Below are positions 1 through 5,400 of a stretch of DNA of 5,543 nt, piece after piece. The stretch spans positions 1 to 5,543 of the forward strand of contig VAZS01000196.1 in the NCBI GenBank assembly GCA_005884855.1, read 5' to 3'. The position numbers and the translations under genes were made by a program. The notes beneath the pieces were generated by a model. The model was not told the origin of the DNA. It was given only the letters and a program-made list of their open reading frames with translations, and ran no database searches. The DNA is from Alphaproteobacteria bacterium. GTDB taxonomy: Bacteria > Pseudomonadota > Alphaproteobacteria > Rhizobiales > Xanthobacteraceae. Each line of letters begins with the position of its first letter. Position 1 is the stretch's first letter.

Positions 1-596
1 AGGGGCTGGACGCCGCTGCCTTGAGTTTCCGGGTCGCTGCGATCCGGGAGACATTTGAGGAAAGCGGCATCTTGCTCGCGCGTTCGAAAGAATCGAACGC
101 GCTGATCGATGCCAAACGTGCCGCCGAGATCGAGGCTGCCCATCGCGCTGCCCTCTGCGAGGGCAAGACGACGTTTCTGGATGTACTCACACAACACGAG
201 ATGCTGCTGGCGCTGGACGAACTGGTGCCCTATGCGCACTGGATCACGCCTGAGGGCATGCCAAAGCGGTTCGACACCTGGTTCTTTCTCGCTGCCGCGC
301 CGCCAGAGCAGGTCGGCGCGCATGACGGCAAGGAATCCACCGACTCGATTTGGGTTTCGCCGCGCGAGGCACTGGCGGGCGGCGAAAGCGGCCGGTTCAA
401 ATTGCCATTCCCGACCACGCGAAATCTGATCAGGCTCGGCAAACAGGAAAGCGTAAACGCCGCGCTGGAGGACAGCAGGGGCAAGCCGATCGTCACCGTG
501 ATGCCGGTGATGACAAAGCTCAATGGGGGCCGCCAGCTTCGGATCCCGCGGGAAGCCGGCTATGATGGCGACGTGTTCGAGGTTGGCTCGGTGTGA
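1..596 (+). CDS. NUDT19-type Nudix hydrolase, 5'-partial
   Basis: The frame is open from base 3 to the TGA at 594-596, and the true start lies upstream of the window. The TTG at 21 is not a credible start because it would cut into the Nudix fold. The catalytic half of the Nudix box, REtfEEsGI, is encoded at 45-71 and carries the metal-binding glutamates. The canonical Gx5E half is not seen at normal spacing: the position expected to hold Glu is Leu. This fits the NUDT19/RP2p branch, where an insertion interrupts the box, and the run FRVAAIRETFEESGILL resembles that branch closely. Further family-like segments are W-I-TPEGMPKRFDTWFFLAA (about 240-295) and the WVSPREAL motif (about 351-375). 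Characterised NUDT19 enzymes hydrolyse CoA and acyl-CoA diphosphate bonds; applying that activity here is inference. Confident on the fold, moderate on the substrate. It is followed by a 128-base spacer, so co-transcription with the kinase gene is possible but unproven. Confidence 0.88.
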   Translation, partial: GLDAAALSFRVAAIRETFEESGILLARSKESNALIDAKRAAEIEAAHRAALCEGKTTFLDVLTQHEMLLALDELVPYAHWITPEGMPKRFDTWFFLAAAPPEQVGAHDGKESTDSIWVSPREALAGGESGRFKLPFPTTRNLIRLGKQESVNAALEDSRGKPIVTVMPVMTKLNGGRQLRIPREAGYDGDVFEVGSV

Positions 597-603
597 GGTA
601 GGC

Positions 604-664
604 CCGGAAATTGCGACGAGCGGAGGGATTTAGACGGGTTCATAGAACCATTTCCGGCATGTTC
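604..664. promoter_or_regulatory. Nested dyad symmetries between the Nudix and kinase genes
   Basis: Two inverted repeats are nested in this spacer. CCGGAAAT (604-611) pairs perfectly with ATTTCCGG (650-657) across 38 bases. Inside it GGTTC (637-641) pairs with GAACC (645-649) around ATA. The inner and outer right arms are contiguous, so a two-stem RNA or a regulator-binding site is possible. There is no T-run after either stem, so a standard intrinsic terminator for the Nudix gene is not supported. No known operator was recognised. Confidence 0.3.
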
Positions 665-682
665 CCCCTGATATCCGATACT

Positions 683-697
683 TCGTATATATTACGA
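683..697. promoter_or_regulatory. TCGTA-TATAT-TACGA dyad with -10-like core, upstream of kinase gene
   Basis: A perfect 5-base dyad (683-687 and 693-697) surrounds an AT core. It contains TATATT at 688-693, which differs from the sigma70 -10 consensus at one position and would start transcription roughly 25 bases before the kinase ATG. No convincing -35 element lies at the right distance, since the region 663-670 is C-rich. It could be an activator-dependent promoter, an operator, or chance in an AT-rich patch. Confidence 0.28.
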
Positions 698-724
698 CCG
701 ATTTGAGCCTGGTCTGAATTAATT

Positions 725-3403
725 ATGCCACCTGCATTCGCGTCATATCTAGCAAGGATGCGATCGCTCTCGTTCTCGATCGGGCAGCTGACCTTTGGCA
801 GCTTCCTTGTGCTGCTGGCTGTCATCGCCGCAACCAGCATGGCGAGTGTCATCGCGATCAGGCAGATCGATTCGACCTTTGCCGAACTCCAACGTTTGCA
901 GGGTGTCGGAGATCTGGCCGAGGAGATCGACCGACGCCTGAACGAGCTGCGGCTCGCCGCGCGGGATTTTGTCAACCAAGGCGTCAGGCCGGACCGGGTA
1001 GGTGAGGCCGCGAGCGCATTGAGCGAACTTCTGAAGAAGACGCGGCTCGAACTCGCGCCCGAACAGCAGGCGATGATCGATGGCGTCAGCGGGAGACTGC
1101 AGAATTACCGGGAAGGCATCGAGCGCGTCACCGCCTTGATCACGCGGCGGGCCGACCTGATCACAGCGTTACCGCCGGCGCGCGATCGTTTCGAGCAGGC
1201 CATCGCCGCGGTGCCTGACCAGGCCGCCGCCAAGGCTCTGCTCGCGGCGCACAACGAACTCACCGCCGCGGTTCTGGCGCACGATGCCGAAGGCGCACAG
1301 CAGGCGGCGCAGCGCATGCGGACGCTGCCGATCGATGATCCCTCGCTTCGCTCGGCGGCCGACTCCTATGCTGACGCGATCACTGCGATTTCCGGGGTCG
1401 AGGCCGAGATCGCTAAACTCGATAAGGAGGTTCTGGGCACCGAAGGCCGCCTGATCGGACGGGTGACTGAATTGCTTCGCGAGCTCAGCGCGCGCCAGGG
1501 CCGAGTGCTGTCGCGCCACTTCGCACGGACGCTGGCCGAGGCCAAGTGGCAGAGCATAGCGCTCGGCGCGGCCGGTATCTTGATCGGGATTTTCGCGGCG
1601 CTGTTTGTGGTTCGCCGCACGGTGCGACCGCTGGGCTCGATAGCTGCCTCGATACGCGCGCTGGCCGCCGGGCAAAAGGACGCCTCTATTCCTTCCAAGG
1701 ATGTAAACAATGAAATCGGCGACATCGCCCGCGCCGCCGAGGTGTTCCGTCGAACCCTGGTCGAGGCCGATACCGCCCGCGAGGCCGCCGTCCATGCGTT
1801 AGCCGAGCAGCGGCTGGCGGAGGAAAGTTATCGCAAGCTGTTCGAAGGCTCAGTCGATGGAATTTATGTGACCACGCCCGCTGGCGCGCTGCTCAACGCC
1901 AATCCGGCGCTCGCTCAAATAATGGGATACGACACGCCGGAGGAGCTGATCCGCGACATCGGCGACATCACGCAGGCGATTTACGTGCATCCGGCGGCGC
2001 GTGCTGAATACCAGCAACTGATGCAGCGTGACGGTATGGTCCGCGAATTCGAGTATCAAGTGCGCCAGCGCGGCGGAGCGGTTCGCTGGATATCCGACAG
2101 CGCGACGGCAGTACGCGACGAGGCGGGCGAGGTCATCCGCTATGAAGGCACGGTGCGCGATATCACCGACCAGAAGCGCGCCGAAGATGCGGTCGCCGAA
2201 GGCCGCCGGCTCTTGCAACAGGTGATCGACACCGTGCCCGCGGTCATCAACGTCAAGGACAAGCGGCTCCGCTATATCCTGATGAACCGCTATATGGCGG
2301 GTATCTTCGGAATCGAGCCCGCGGATGCCATCGGGCACACCACCACCGACCTGATGTCGCGGTACGGCGCGCGAAAAACCGATGAAAACGACAAGCGGGT
2401 CCTGGCGTTAGGCAGAGAGCTCGGATTTTACGAAGAAGAGTATCTGGATTCTGCCGGCAATTTGCGCCAATGGCTGGTGAACAAGCTTCCGCTGCTGGAT
2501 GCCGACGGCGAGATCGAGAACATCGTCACCGTTGCGATGGATATCGGCGAGCGTAAGCGCGACGAACAGGAGATGCGTAAAGCAAAGGATGCGGCCGAAG
2601 CGGCGTTGCGCAATTTGCGGGAAACCCAGAACTCGTTGATAGAGGCGGAAAAGCTCGCCGCTCTCGGGCGGCTGGTGGCCGGTGTCGCCCATGAGATCAA
2701 CAACCCGGTCGGTATCAGCTTGACGGTGGCTTCCTCGCTGGAACGCAAGACCGCATTGTTCGCCGCCGAAGTCGGGCGCGGCAATCTCAGGCGATCCAGT
2801 CTTAATGATTTTCTGGAAACCAGTCGCGATGCTTCGTCCCAGTTGGTCTCGAACCTAAATCGAGCCGCGGAACTGATTACCTCCTTCAAGCAAGTCGCCG
2901 CCGATCGCAATTATTCGGATCAGCGCACGTTCGACCTCGGCGATTTGACCGAGCAGGTCGTGATGAGCTTGCGGCCGGGTTTGCGAAAGCACAATCTGAC
3001 GCTCACCGTCGATTGCCAGCCCAATCTGACCATGAACAGCTATCCCGGGCCGTACGGACAGGTGCTGACGAATCTGTTTCTTAATTCCGTGGCGCACGCG
3101 TTTCCGGACGGCAAGGCCGGGGCGGTCAATATCCAGGCAAGGGAGGCCGGCAAGGACAGTGTCGAGATCATGTTTTCGGACAACGGTTGCGGCATGTCGC
3201 TCGACGTCCGCCGCCGCGCTTTCGATCCGTTCTTCACCACGCGTCGCGATCAGGGTGGCACCGGGCTAGGCCTGCACATCGTCTATAGCATCGTGACGAA
3301 CCGGCTCGGCGGTCGTCTCAATCTCGATTCCGAGCCGGGCAGGGGAACGCGAATTCAGATCATCCTGCCCCGCGTGGCGCCGATGGAACAGGCGGCGGAG
3401 TAA
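725..3403 (+). CDS. Membrane-bound PAS-domain sensor histidine kinase
   Basis: An 892-residue sensor kinase, predicted to autophosphorylate at the inner membrane and pass phosphate to a response regulator. Domains in order: a membrane helix at about 19-46; an all-helical periplasmic sensor at about 47-274, resembling HBM or four-helix-bundle sensors in size and composition; a second membrane helix at 276-297; HAMP at about 298-350; PAS 1 at about 366-485, ending VRDITDQKRAED; PAS 2 at about 495-612; a short coiled coil; HisKA at 641-725 with the phospho-acceptor H656 in GVAHEINNPVG; and HATPase_c at about 745-883. The N box has N783 and N787, G1 is D819-NGCGM, the F box is F833-DPFFTTR, and G2 is GGTGLGL (844-850). 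All catalytic motifs are intact. There is no receiver domain and no adjacent response regulator, so it looks orphan within this window. ATG 725 is the first start after an in-frame TGA at 704, but no good ribosome-binding site precedes it; Met12 (758) is an alternative. The signal sensed is unknown. Confidence 0.95.
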   Translation: MPPAFASYLARMRSLSFSIGQLTFGSFLVLLAVIAATSMASVIAIRQIDSTFAELQRLQGVGDLAEEIDRRLNELRLAARDFVNQGVRPDRVGEAASALSELLKKTRLELAPEQQAMIDGVSGRLQNYREGIERVTALITRRADLITALPPARDRFEQAIAAVPDQAAAKALLAAHNELTAAVLAHDAEGAQQAAQRMRTLPIDDPSLRSAADSYADAITAISGVEAEIAKLDKEVLGTEGRLIGRVTELLRELSARQGRVLSRHFARTLAEAKWQSIALGAAGILIGIFAALFVVRRTVRPLGSIAASIRALAAGQKDASIPSKDVNNEIGDIARAAEVFRRTLVEADTAREAAVHALAEQRLAEESYRKLFEGSVDGIYVTTPAGALLNANPALAQIMGYDTPEELIRDIGDITQAIYVHPAARAEYQQLMQRDGMVREFEYQVRQRGGAVRWISDSATAVRDEAGEVIRYEGTVRDITDQKRAEDAVAEGRRLLQQVIDTVPAVINVKDKRLRYILMNRYMAGIFGIEPADAIGHTTTDLMSRYGARKTDENDKRVLALGRELGFYEEEYLDSAGNLRQWLVNKLPLLDADGEIENIVTVAMDIGERKRDEQEMRKAKDAAEAALRNLRETQNSLIEAEKLAALGRLVAGVAHEINNPVGISLTVASSLERKTALFAAEVGRGNLRRSSLNDFLETSRDASSQLVSNLNRAAELITSFKQVAADRNYSDQRTFDLGDLTEQVVMSLRPGLRKHNLTLTVDCQPNLTMNSYPGPYGQVLTNLFLNSVAHAFPDGKAGAVNIQAREAGKDSVEIMFSDNGCGMSLDVRRRAFDPFFTTRRDQGGTGLGLHIVYSIVTNRLGGRLNLDSEPGRGTRIQIILPRVAPMEQAAE

Positions 3404-3405
3404 TG

Positions 3406-3753
3406 CTAGTCGGCGTCGGCCAGTTTACGCAAAGTCGCCGTGAATATCTGGCTGGCCTTGCCTACCAAGGCGGTGCCATTCATGACGCCTGCACTATCGG
3501 TGAAAGTGCCGGACACCCCGATGCCGACCGGATTCGGGCCGCCGAACAGCGGACTGGCATCGGAGCTACTGGTATGGCGCTGCACCAGCACCTCACCCTT
3601 GAAGCTGTCGCCTTTGGTCGTGTAGGTGCCGGTGTAAAACAGATACGCGTCGCCCCCGAGGATCTTGCCGTCCCGGAACATCACTACGCCGCTACCCTTG
3701 CCGGTTCGGCCGTCCTGCAGGCTGACATGGATCGAATACAGTCCATTTTTCAT
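3406..3753 (-). CDS. GrlR-like small regulatory-fold protein
   Basis: A 115-residue protein starting MKNGLYSI, with GSGVVMFRDGKILGGD (21-35) and YTGTY (40-44). These match, from memory, the N-terminal pattern of GrlR, the negative regulator of the LEE type III secretion genes in E. coli (MKDGIYSI, a G-rich strand, GGD, YxG). GrlR has a lipocalin-like beta-barrel and binds the activator GrlA through an EDED loop. Here the matching stretch reads TTKGDSFKGE, so that acidic motif is absent and GrlA-type binding is doubtful. There is no signal peptide or membrane segment, so it is probably cytoplasmic. The stop codon is two bases from the stop of the convergent kinase gene. The start ATG has no clear Shine-Dalgarno sequence, but an upstream TTGACG promoter candidate supports expression. 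No type III secretion gene is visible nearby. Family assignment is fairly confident; function is unknown. Confidence 0.82.
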   Translation of the reverse strand: MKNGLYSIHVSLQDGRTGKGSGVVMFRDGKILGGDAYLFYTGTYTTKGDSFKGEVLVQRHTSSSDASPLFGGPNPVGIGVSGTFTDSAGVMNGTALVGKASQIFTATLRKLADAD

Positions 3754-3790
3754 GCTGGGGCCAGTTCGCGGCTGCCGTCACGCGCATTTT

Positions 3791-3820
3791 CTTATGCCAA
3801 AGCGCAGCCCGCAGCGTCAA
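3791..3820 (-). promoter_or_regulatory. Candidate sigma70-type promoter of the GrlR-like gene
   Basis: Read on the minus strand, TTGACG (3820-3815, five of six to consensus) is followed after 18 bases by CATAAG (3796-3791, four of six). Transcription would begin near 3784, leaving a leader of about 30 bases before the ATG at 3753. This would let the GrlR-like gene be expressed apart from the VOC gene, whose stop is at 3831. It is a motif match only. Confidence 0.42.
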
Positions 3821-3830
3821 CACAGCGGGA

Positions 3831-4214
3831 TCACACATATTTTTTGTCGCGCTCCAATAGCTCGATCGAGATGCCCTGCGGCCCGCGGATGAAGCAGATC
3901 CGGACTCCCGGCCGAATGGTCGTCGGCTCTTTCGTGAACTCCACACCCTTGCCCTTGATCTCGGCAGCAACTGCGTCGATGTCCTTTACCGTGAGCCCAA
4001 AATGATCGAGCCCCTGGTAGGGCGTCAGCGGTGGGCTGTTGACGCCATCGCCGGCTGTCACCGGTGCGATGAACACGTTGGCGCCGCCCAGTTTGACATC
4101 GATCCGACTGGGACCGCGGATGATCACGCCGCCGAGAATGTCCTGCAGCCACACGGCGGTCGCCTCCGGATCGGGGCTGCGCAAGTGAACGTGATCCCAA
4201 GTGACTATTGGCAT
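3831..4214 (-). CDS. VOC (glyoxalase/dioxygenase) family protein
   Basis: A 127-residue single-domain vicinal-oxygen-chelate protein with two beta-alpha-beta-beta-beta modules. Module 1 starts WDHVHLRSPDPEAT (6-19); module 2 starts GLDHFGLTVKDID (68-80) and ends GPQGISIELLE (111-121). H8, H71 and E118 fall where metal ligands of this superfamily normally sit, so it is probably a divalent-metal enzyme, active as a homodimer. Members include glyoxalase I, ring-cleaving dioxygenases, epimerases and fosfomycin or bleomycin resistance proteins; nothing here picks one. It is cytoplasmic, with no export signal. ATG 4214 is the only reasonable start: the frame stays open upstream for about 80 bases, but no ATG, GTG or TTG codon occurs there before an in-frame TGA. 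A purine run GGAAGG lies 13 bases before the ATG, farther than usual. The GrlR-like gene follows 77 bases downstream on the same strand. Confidence 0.9.
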   Translation of the reverse strand: MPIVTWDHVHLRSPDPEATAVWLQDILGGVIIRGPSRIDVKLGGANVFIAPVTAGDGVNSPPLTPYQGLDHFGLTVKDIDAVAAEIKGKGVEFTKEPTTIRPGVRICFIRGPQGISIELLERDKKYV

Positions 4215-4293
4215 GTGACTATTAGCACCTTCCGCATCTGGAGATTGAACACTCGGAATTAACTCGCCAAAAGGTAGTGGCGCGCTGAGAGTT

Positions 4294-4322
4294 CGTATCG
4301 AGACGATTCACAACATCGTCAA
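4294..4322 (-). promoter_or_regulatory. Candidate promoter of the VOC gene
   Basis: On the minus strand, TTGACG (4322-4317) is followed after 17 bases by GATACG (4299-4294). The -35 is five of six to consensus but the -10 only three of six. It would give a leader of about 70 bases. The -35 hexamer is the same as that proposed for the GrlR-like gene, and a dyad (4323-4347) abuts it directly. Confidence 0.32.
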
Positions 4323-4347
4323 CGCCGGTGGCCGAAAGGCCTTGGCG
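4323..4347. promoter_or_regulatory. GAAA-capped hairpin / dyad next to the VOC -35 element
   Basis: CGCC (4323-4326) pairs with GGCG (4344-4347), and GGCC (4330-4333) with GGCC (4338-4341), around GAAA. A small internal loop (ggt opposite tt) lies between the two stems. On the plus strand the loop is a GNRA tetraloop, typical of stable RNA hairpins. As DNA it is a dyad touching the candidate VOC -35 box, so it could be an operator. No T-run follows on either strand. Confidence 0.35.
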
Positions 4348-4355
4348 CTCACATA

Positions 4356-4370
4356 TGCGGCTTTCCCGCA
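4356..4370. other. Second short hairpin TGCGG-N5-CCGCA
   Basis: A perfect 5-base stem (4356-4360 with 4366-4370) around CTTTC lies eight bases after the GAAA hairpin and 22 bases before the EcfG-like -35 element at 4392. The following bases are AT-rich but hold no T-run, so a terminator call is weak. It may form a structured pair with its neighbour. Confidence 0.3.
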
Positions 4371-4391
4371 ACTTTATCTCATAGGCGGTCA

Positions 4392-4416
4392 GGAACCAAT
4401 CACGTACTTACCTGTT
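4392..4416 (+). promoter_or_regulatory. EcfG-like general stress promoter candidate
   Basis: GGAAC (4392-4396), a 16-base spacer, then TGTT (4413-4416). The alphaproteobacterial general stress sigma factor EcfG recognises GGAAC-N16/17-CGTT, so this matches in all but the first, less conserved, base of the second element. Position fits: it is followed 43 bases later by the ATG of the small membrane protein at 4460, leaving a leader of about 35 bases. GGAAC occurs by chance elsewhere in the window, but none of the other copies I checked has a properly spaced GTT in an intergenic region. Confidence 0.45.
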
Positions 4417-4459
4417 AGGCCGATTGTCCGTGCGCTCGCGCGGACGGAGCTGTCCTGAA

Positions 4460-4918
4460 ATGCCCCTTGCCCGATATTTTGGCGTAGTTGGCGGAGTTTT
4501 GCTCACGCTGATGTTTGTCTTGAATGCGTTTCTGCCGAAACTGCCTGAGACTGCCGAGGTACGGGCTGTCGACAAATCCACCATCAGGATTCATTCGGAT
4601 CGCAAATGGCCGGAACGCATTGTTTTCGATACCAGCCAGCCGACTTTGATTCCGCCGCAAGCTGCAAAGAGCCTCGAGGCGAACGTTCCGACGCAGGCAA
4701 GGGTCGCCGACATGGCCGGAAAGGCGCGCGGCCGAGATTCACTTGCCGAGTTGCAGCCAACCGATCAAGCTCAGGCGCAATTATCGCAGCCGAAAAAGCT
4801 GGAAAACAAGGTGGTTCGGAAGCGCAGAATTGCGCGCCGCGCGCCCCCGGGAATCCTGATCGCACAACAACCGCAATTCGGTTTTTTCGGCAACAGCATC
4901 TGGCACAGCACCTGGTAG
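4460..4918 (+). CDS. Small single-pass membrane protein of unknown function
   Basis: A 152-residue protein that I cannot assign to a named family. One hydrophobic helix at about 7-25 (FGVVGGVLLTLMFVLNAFL) looks like an uncleaved anchor or signal-anchor. Next come a compact, conserved-looking segment STIRIHSDRKWPERIVFDTS (40-59), a long Ala/Gln/Pro-rich low-complexity linker, a strongly basic patch RKRRIARR (120-127), and an aromatic, Gly-rich tail FGFFGNSIWHSTW. Proteins with this look occur in Bradyrhizobium-type genomes, by recollection only. ATG 4460 was chosen because GGAG (4446-4449) lies 10 bases upstream. A TTG at 4424 would add 12 Arg/Ser-rich residues before the hydrophobic helix and would overlap the likely transcription start. 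The EcfG-like promoter upstream suggests stress-induced expression. It converges on the tRNA-Arg gene, with 26 bases between them. Confidence 0.75.
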   Translation: MPLARYFGVVGGVLLTLMFVLNAFLPKLPETAEVRAVDKSTIRIHSDRKWPERIVFDTSQPTLIPPQAAKSLEANVPTQARVADMAGKARGRDSLAELQPTDQAQAQLSQPKKLENKVVRKRRIARRAPPGILIAQQPQFGFFGNSIWHSTW

Positions 4919-4944
4919 CTGCGCCTCTACGGACCTGTTTTGAC

Positions 4945-5021
4945 TGGCGCGCTCGGAGAGATTCGAACTCCCGACCCTCGGATTCGAAGTCCGATGCTCT
5001 ATCCAGCTGAGCTACGAGCGC
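4945..5021 (-). tRNA. tRNA-Arg (anticodon TCG)
   Basis: A complete cloverleaf of 77 bases on the minus strand. The acceptor stem GCGCTCG (5021-5015) pairs with CGAGCGC (4955-4949), then discriminator G (4948) and an encoded CCA (4947-4945). The D arm is GCTC/GAGC. The anticodon arm is TCGGA-CTTCGAA-TCCGA with anticodon TCG at 4987-4985, reading CGA. The T arm is GGGAG-TTCGAAT-CTCTC with one G-U pair. All stems are intact and there is no intron. No duplicated 3' end of the tRNA is seen nearby, so there is no sign of an integrated element. Confidence 0.97.
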
Positions 5022-5040
5022 CTGCGGGCTCGATTACCAG

Positions 5041-5069
5041 AGTTAGCCGCACAGGGCTACCCACAACAA
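5041..5069 (-). promoter_or_regulatory. Weak promoter candidate for tRNA-Arg
   Basis: On the minus strand TTGTTG (5069-5064) is followed after exactly 17 bases by CTAACT (5046-5041). The -10 element ends 19 bases before the tRNA 5' end, a normal distance. Both hexamers are only fair matches. The tRNA could also be transcribed from the exported-protein gene upstream, since no terminator is visible between them. Confidence 0.25.
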
Positions 5070-5118
5070 AACGCCGTGGCAGTGGTCCGAAAATCACCTA
5101 CTCTTGTCCGCGGCGGGC

Positions 5119-5373
5119 TCAGAAGCAGGGATGCCGACGGCGGTCCTGGCCAATGTAGTTGGCCGCACCCTGCGCACATGCATTGTTCGCCGGACCGTCG
5201 TAGTAGGCGAAGGTGCCGGGCATCGACCCCGGCCCGTAATTGTGCTGGTAGCTGATTTCGTAGGGCAGCCCGTAATAGCGAATATGGTGCTGGTGAGTCC
5301 GCGCCTGCGCCAAACCCGGCGCAACGGCCAGGGTGGCAAGGATTATGGCGGCAGCCAATTTCAGGTGGGTCAT
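5119..5373 (-). CDS. Small exported His/Tyr-rich protein, unknown function
   Basis: An 84-residue protein with a clear Sec signal peptide: K5, a hydrophobic core LAAAIILATLAVAPGLA, then a likely signal peptidase cut after LAQA (residue 24). The mature part of about 60 residues is rich in Tyr, His, Gly and Asn, with a HQHH cluster (27-30), and has two cysteines, C66 and C83, that could form a disulfide in the periplasm. The tail is basic (DRRRHPCF). There is no lipobox or other membrane segment. ATG 5373 is well supported by GGAGA (5385-5381) seven bases upstream. I do not recognise a named family; a metal-binding or cell-envelope role would be guesswork from composition. The tRNA-Arg gene follows 97 bases downstream on the same strand. 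Confidence 0.78.
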   Translation of the reverse strand: MTHLKLAAAIILATLAVAPGLAQARTHQHHIRYYGLPYEISYQHNYGPGSMPGTFAYYDGPANNACAQGAANYIGQDRRRHPCF

Positions 5374-5385
5374 CGTGTGATCTCC

Positions 5386-5400
5386 AAAAAAAACATTCTA
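5386..5400 (-). promoter_or_regulatory. -10-like element and T8 leader of the exported-protein gene
   Basis: On the minus strand TAGAAT (5400-5395) matches the -10 consensus at five of six positions. It is followed by GT and eight consecutive T (5393-5386) running straight into the GGAGA ribosome-binding site. Transcription would start in or near the T tract, giving a leader of roughly 15 bases. No good -35 element was found. Confidence 0.3.

Noticed and set aside
1169..1795. 208-codon minus-strand ORF inside the kinase gene
   Set aside because: It is a GC-rich shadow of the kinase reading frame, with Arg/Gly-rich composition and no domain. Other antisense ORFs within 725-3403 were rejected for the same reason.
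3403..4005. 200-codon plus-strand ORF whose ATG overlaps the kinase stop codon
   Set aside because: It lies antisense to both the GrlR-like and VOC genes, has no recognisable domain, and both minus-strand proteins have clear family patterns.
4869..4887. AACCG-CAATT-CGGTT stem followed by T residues, resembling an intrinsic terminator
   Set aside because: The stem is only five bases with two A-T pairs, and it lies inside the coding region of the small membrane protein, about 30 bases before its stop. Termination there would truncate the mRNA.
4945..5021. tRNA-Arg as a possible attachment site of an integrated element
   Set aside because: No integrase gene and no second copy of the tRNA 3' end occur in the window.
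4940..5158. Plus-strand ORF with the peptide GEIRTPDPRIRSPMLYPAELRA
   Set aside because: This peptide is the antisense reading of the tRNA-Arg gene at 4945-5021, a well-known source of false protein annotations. The overlapping ORF 4606-5010 (ending RDSNSRPSDSKSDALSS) is the same artefact in another frame.
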